The position numbers were made by a program, and so were the translations under genes. Below the pieces are notes generated by a model. That model had not been told where the DNA came from and did not search any database. It saw only the letters and a list, made by a program, of their open reading frames with translations. Source: Ptychodera flava (lineage: Eukaryota; Hemichordata; Enteropneusta; Ptychoderidae). Taken from it: a DNA stretch of 64,000 nucleotides. Numbering within the stretch: the stretch's first letter is position 1; each line of letters starts with the position of its first letter. The DNA is taken from NCBI RefSeq assembly GCF_041260155.1, contig NC_091932.1:30488338-30552337 (forward strand), in the 5' to 3' direction. Shown piece by piece: positions 58,734 through 64,000 of this stretch.

Positions 58734-60481
58734 ATATTTGTAATAACTATAATAATAATTTACTTCACCATAAGAATGTTTTACATTTCATGAATATGAC
58801 TGTATGTACAATTGGTGGGGACCATGAAATATAGTTCGGCAGAACTAATCTTCCTTCATGGCCCCAACAAAATATATGAAATAAATAATTTTATATAATG
58901 AAGGTATTTAGAGTTGCAAAAATATTATACATGTAGAACAAAATAGGTGCATACTCTGATACTAAATACATAATAAACTTGGTGGGGAAAACAGAGCAAC
59001 AAAGAATATCACAATTTAGGAAAAGGGATGAAATCAGGAAATAAAAAAGAAACAGTACAACAACATTTATAACTGAAAATACTTATTGAAAAGAAATGAA
59101 GTCTGACAAATTACGAAGGAAGAAAAACTAAATCAATCAACCATAGAATAGAGGAGGTTTTGTTTCAACTCCTTTTTAAATTTTTGTCTTGATGTTGTCT
59201 GTTTAATTGAGGAGGGAAGTGAGTTCCAATGTTTTGCAGCAGCGAACGTAATTTGATTTTGTGTGAGTGTGAGATTATGTTTTGGGATACAAACATTTCC
59301 AGCAAGGACTTGACGAGTAGAATAATCATGCACAAGTGGTCGAAAAATTTAGTGATGTCATGGGAATAACGATTATGTTTTAGGTCAAAGACGAAAGTAC
59401 AAGTTAAAAATTTACAGAGATTGCTTATGTCAAGAATTTTTTGTTGATGGAAAAGAGGATTAGAGTGGGCACAGAAATTGGAGAAGGTAATAAGGCGAAC
59501 AATTCTCTTTTGTAACCTATGAATAGGTTCAAGGTGAGAAGAGTAGGTTTTGCCCCAGATCTCTATACAGTAGCTAAGATGAGGTAGAATTAAGGTATTA
59601 TAGAGAAGAATTAGTGTGGATCTAGGGACATAATGACGAATGCGAGATAATATTCCAATTTTAGGTGTGATAATTTTTATAACATTGTTAATATGGGATT
59701 TCCAAGAGAGATTAGAGTCAATGAGTATTCAAAGATACCTTGCACATGTCACGCCCTTTATCCGAGTGTTATCAATTGACAGATGTCCATCTATAGTAAT
59801 CTCCTCTGAGGCGATTTAATTATCATGTAGTTTGTCTTGTCGACATTAATGGTTAGTTTATTACTCTTGCACCAATCATTGACCAGGTTTAATTCAGCAT
59901 TAATGGAGTTGAGATTAGTATATTGTGATTTAGTGAATTTGAATAAATTAGTATCATCAGCAAACAGTCTAAAGTTGAAGAAGTTAGTTGATTTGTCAAT
60001 GTCATTAATGTAGATCAGAAAAAGAGTTTGGCCAAGTATTGAACCTTGCGGGACACCACATTGTACCTGTCTAGGATGTGAAGTTTCCCCATCTATGACA
60101 ACGGAATGTTGACGATTTTGAAGGTAGCTCTTGAACCATGAGAGCGGAAGTCCTCTGACCACATAATGCTCAAGTTTTTGCAAAAGGATGCTATGGTCTA
60201 TGGTATCAAAGCCTTTTAAGGTCGATGAAAATACCAAGAGTTGTGTGACCATCATCAAGTTTGTCAGCTATATCCGGGACAAGATCGGCCAAAGCAAGTT
60301 TTGTGCTATATACATATAACATTTTTGTTTTGGGAAGAACTAACATATTAATAGGAATGGTAAAGACATGATACTTTTCTTCGAACTCCACACTTTCCAC
60401 TTTCCAGTAGCAGGGAAAAAGCATTTTGCAAAGAAGTGGACTTACTGCAATTATTTTTACCATGTACACGCCCATCGCCAA
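58734..60481 (-). mobile_element. Decayed LINE (Jockey/CR1-like), RT and C-terminus
   Basis: Minus-strand pieces in order: ADLVPDIADKLDDGHTTLG and IFIDLK (60206-60481), a one-base frame change, FDTIDHSILLQKLEHY, VPQGSILGQTLFLIYINDID and RLFADDTNLF (59791-60258), then LIDSNLSWKSHINNV, RIRHYVPRSTLILLYN and LQKRIVRLITF (59.34-59.77 kb, with one stop before LIDS), and the C-terminal IPKHNLTLTQNQI and WNSLPSSIK (59133-59333). The 3' UTR runs to an ATT-rich tail near 58.74 kb. The FADD motif is intact, but stops and frame changes kill the copy. The endonuclease is missing, so it was 5'-truncated. Confidence 0.88.
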
Positions 60482-60889
60482 TTATACTAGTATATCATGG
60501 GTCAGCCCCTCACATTTAGAGGTTACCCACCACCACTCGTACTTTCACTTTTCGAGATAATTGACTTAGTAATAGTTTTGGCGGGTTTTACCGCCCTACA
60601 ACTGTGCAAGCTGTCTTCATTTCTTACTTGCTTGCTTGTATTACAACCAGGCAGCATGTACACTTGACTTCAAATAATGTTCAACGCGTGCTGTACACTG
60701 TACACCAGCCCGCAACACAATTATCTTCGGAAAAAAACTTCTGTCATATGAGGATTCTGAAGATGCGCTGTCGACCTGTCGATCACATCCATGGCGATGA
60801 CTCCGTGTACTTTAGTATGATACTGTTTGCTGCTAGTTGTCCTGAGCGTTGCCTCTGCAATACTGTTTTGAGTTTAGCTGGCAGCGCTG

Positions 60890-61385
60890 CTTTATACGAA
60901 ACTAGGGTCAGGGATGGACTTTTGTAAGTATCGCTGGCATTGGTCAATAGTATGACAGCGGTGATTGCATTGAATTTATTTCCAACTAGCCAACTTCATT
61001 TAACTTCATTTAACTTCGTCTAACTTCATTTAGATTTCGTTTGCCTATGGAGTAATTTACCTGCGTAGTTCTCGAACAGAGCATCCTATGTCGGCAATTA
61101 AATCAAAAAATCACTTATTTTGGGTCACTGCCGTACATGCGAGAGAAGGGGTAATAACGACCAAGGAAAGAATAAACGATAATCGTCATTTCACCACTAT
61201 ATGTCATAATATAGAGGTACACAGAGTCGGAGACTTTTAAGTGGAAGCGTGCAAATAGCTTAAAGCTTTGGTAAGGGGAATTTTGTTGTGATGTTACGTC
61301 GTCCAATCTGCAAACTTGACTCTATAAATGTGCTGGTCCACCGTGTCAGGTGACTATGCTCATTACTGTGCAGTCATAATTCTGA
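60890..61385 (+). repeat. R3 repeat, copy 3
   Basis: Diverged relative of 48898-49340: AGGGTCAGG, CTGGCATTGGTCAATAG, GTGATTGCATTGAAT, TTATTTCCAACT, GATAATCGTCATTTCAC and GTGTCAGGTGACT in order. A TTCATTTAAC triplet repeat is inserted near 61.0 kb. The right TIR was not found. Confidence 0.7.
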
Positions 61386-62043
61386 CTATGAGTTTCTGTG
61401 ACGGCTCATACTGGCCTTGAGCAGCGTGGATAGCGTAATTATTGGGACTGGGACAGACATTATCTTCGACAGTGTATGGAACAGCAAGGTAGCTGAGGGC
61501 GTGCTGCTTCAGCTAAGGTAGGATGACATTCACATCTCGCATAGATACATAATATGATTTTTCAACTGTCTTAGAAAATTTAACAAGCCGGCGGGGAGGG
61601 GGTAGAAATTTTGCATAAATTAAACAGTTTTTCGCCGACAAAAAAGTCATTACCGAAACACTTATAGAGAAAAGGTTGGAGCAAACTTCTTTGAATGGAA
61701 GTGATAGATTATGATATTCCAGACAAGGTTAAGCATGAATTTCACATGTCACATGTTTCTTTCATCTGTCAACTTATTAAATAGGATGCTGGTTGCTGAA
61801 ATACGATTTAAAAATTAGTGTATAAAATGTTATAAATAATGTTCTTATATTTTAACGTTATTTTCAATCAGGGACAACATGGAGATATCTAATAGTATAT
61901 ATATATATCAAAATTAATAAATGTGGTGACTGTGGGCATTGATCAATGAATATCTATATGACATGGTAAAAAATTACTTGCAGGAACGAAAACTTACACT
62001 ACATTGAAGACTGTGGACACGAATAATTACCATTTATGAGTTT
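61386..62043. other. No gene seen
   Basis: AT-rich downstream flank of gene C. No domain or repeat recognised. Confidence 0.45.
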
Positions 62044-62049
62044 TTTATT
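62044..62049 (-). terminator. Polyadenylation signal of gene C
   Basis: AATAAA on minus, about 175 bp after the stop; context GGTTTTTAAATAAAAAA as after gene B. Confidence 0.7.
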
Positions 62050-62221
62050 TAAAAACCAGTCGATGTTGTCAATAAACATTCTGTTTTCCAATGATATTTT
62101 TCGTCTGAGTACTACAACAAGTTAATATGCAAAAATTAAGCTCCTGGAAAAATGGCCGACTTTCATCTGTATAAAATTAAGATTTTAAAAAGAGATATCT
62201 TTCAAAAGTTCGTTTGTAATT

Positions 62222-63879
62222 TCACATGTCGCTGACGTCAACTTGGGGTCTGAGGATAGAAATACTGCACTCGAATTGCTGAGCTTTCTTCAATTTTTCC
62301 ACCTCTTTCTTTGTCTGCTCGGCGATTTCTTCCTGCGTCCATGGACGGTAGACCTTTGGCCACATGTCCGGCGAGAACAGCTGTTCGTAGAACCCATCCT
62401 TTCCGATCCCAGTCTACAAGAAATGAACAGATATCGATGTCAATTTACATTCTAATTTACCACACTGCTGTGCATGTAAAGCAACACATTACCAAAGTGC
62501 CAGGCAGTCATTATGGTACACGTCGTTCATTGTATACTTAAAATATAATTTTTTCAATATATGTCTCTCAGAGATATAACATTTTGTTTTACTAGTAGAA
62601 TTATACGCCATGTCGCTAGTAGTAATTTTTTGTCTGTATGAAACAAAATACAATGTTATTCGCTATAATACAACGTAAACTCTGAATGAATTGAGGTAGG
62701 CTTAAATCTAATCTGTTCAAACCTCAAGGGGCATGTGTGCAAATCTGCTACTGTTACGGTTATGTGGTTTAATTTATACGAAGTATGACAGTGAAAAATA
62801 ATTTGAAGATAGAATTAGTCCACAGGACATTTTCTTTTCTGATGTACCACTTGTTGCGGTTCATTTTGAAGCTCTATGAGTGGAAAACTGTTCACCGCCT
62901 TAGTTTTTCGATGAGCGACAATTTTGATAGTCTCCATAGAGCTAACATAGGAATAGCCATTTTGATTTTCATATTTATACGTATTGTTAGGATTTGTTGC
63001 TCTAGTTGCAAAAATTTGCACGGTGTTACCGATTCCGAGTGTATATGGTAGGTTTCTTGAGGAAGTTTGAGCAAAAGTTAACGTCTTCCACTTTCTAGGC
63101 ACATACAACTTTAATATGGATAGTCGTGCAAACAGATGTACTTACATGGCGGAAAAATAGATTCTTGACTTTGTTGACGTATCTCTCAGGGTTGGTGTCA
63201 CCGTCGAAGTTTCTGGTGTCCGCACGCACAACCAGCGAGCCGCCAATGTACAGCTCTTCCGCCATTTTGCCGTTCTTGTACACTCGGAACACCCCCTGTG
63301 GGAAAGGTGAGCATTTACAGTTTGACGCGTTGGCATCACCAGGAGTGAAAAACTCCGTCGCGCTCAAGGTCGGATATCTGTAAAAAGAAATGATGGAGAA
63401 ATATTAATGGTTATATTTCTTGTCGTTAGGATGACGTTGGACATGGTGATACAAAGCTTAATACAGTTTCCCTGCGACATAGACGTAGAATTAGAATGAG
63501 AATATCTTGCAAATTACATGAATTGAATTTCCTCCTAAATATTTTTTATTTCGCCAGGTGTAACATACTATTCGGGCCAGTACACTACATTTACATTTCC
63601 TCCTAAATAGACTTTATGGTAAGGATATATGGCCATAGATTTTACATGTTATGAATACTTACTTGTTGATGGTATCTTCGATAGTGATAATAAATGCCAT
63701 CTGGGCATCCATGAACCAGTCTTGCTTTTTGACCCAGGCCTGCGGAAGCTCACGCAAGTATTCCACCTTGCCGGCGGTGGGCGCGTCTGTCTTGGCGTCG
63801 CCATCTTTCTTTATGAGCATCACGTCACAGAGGAAGCCCTGACCCATTTGGTAGAGACCCGAAACGACGCTGATGTGTT
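62222..63879 (-). CDS. FOXRED2-like FAD-dependent oxidoreductase (gene C), 3' part
   Basis: Only the last three coding exons are in the window: 63879-63663, 63377-63146 and 62413-62222 (641 nt); the FAD-binding part lies beyond 64000. The seen part covers HISVVSGLYQMGQGFLCDV, the WVKKQDWFMDAQM block, SATEFFTPGD, IGGSLVVRADTRN and the end VDVSDM. About six of 213 residues differ from gene B, and intron positions and phases are the same, so B and C are a recent duplicate pair in opposite orientation. Unlike B it keeps both Val in SLVVRAD. Function as for genes A and B: soluble flavin oxidoreductase of unknown substrate, inferred. Confidence 0.9.
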
Positions 63880-64000
63880 CTGAAATGATAAAAGATGATA
63901 GTAAGGTTAGTTGTTGAAAAGACAAGCGTTTTATTTTGTTTTTATTTGTTTCAATTTAGTTGACAGCGATCCGACTGATACTGGCAATGCTAGTTGTTGG

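Overview
This window looks like a non-coding-rich, AT-rich piece of an animal genome, probably a marine invertebrate. Host genes are split by short introns with GT-AG ends, have TATA boxes and AATAAA signals, and sit among non-LTR retrotransposons (LINEs), a PIF/Harbinger DNA transposon and many inverted-repeat elements. A deuterostome such as an acorn worm would fit the gene and LINE families, but that is inference. I saw no LTR retrotransposon, Polinton or virus-like element, no tRNA or rRNA gene and no CRISPR array.

Layout. 1-4.16 kb: a LINE with a long uninterrupted ORF2 (endonuclease plus reverse transcriptase); its 5' end is outside the window. 5.4-7.06 kb: diverged local repeats and a TTAA-flanked MITE. 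7.16-8.52 kb (-): a one-exon Golgi sulfotransferase gene with a palindrome just upstream. 8.8-20.2 kb: no convincing host gene, but a tandem duplication (14.06-15.6 kb), three inverted-repeat elements, a decayed Tx1/L1-like LINE (17.6-18.8 kb) and a 484-bp long-TIR element with a 9-bp target-site duplication. 20.45-25.2 kb (-), 32.6-37.6 kb (+) and 62.0 kb to the window end (-): three paralogous FOXRED2-like FAD oxidoreductase genes (A, B and C), C cut by the window edge. LINE remains lie between A and B.

39-51 kb is a nest of mobile elements: a LINE broken by two insertions, a Harbinger relic with a Myb-like gene and a transposase gene facing each other, and several small inverted-repeat elements with 9-10 bp target duplications. 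51.56-55.71 kb is one giant foldback of about 4.1 kb whose arms are tandem arrays of a ~164-bp unit. 58.7-60.5 kb holds another decayed LINE.

Host function: A, B and C encode about 600-aa proteins with two dinucleotide-binding motifs and no signal peptide, so they look like soluble relatives of the ER protein FOXRED2. A and B are divergently transcribed, share a TATA box and non-coding first exon, and have nearly the same introns; B and C are about 97% identical over the part seen. The most unusual material is the foldback and inverted-repeat elements, including a set whose termini begin TAG(A/T)C.
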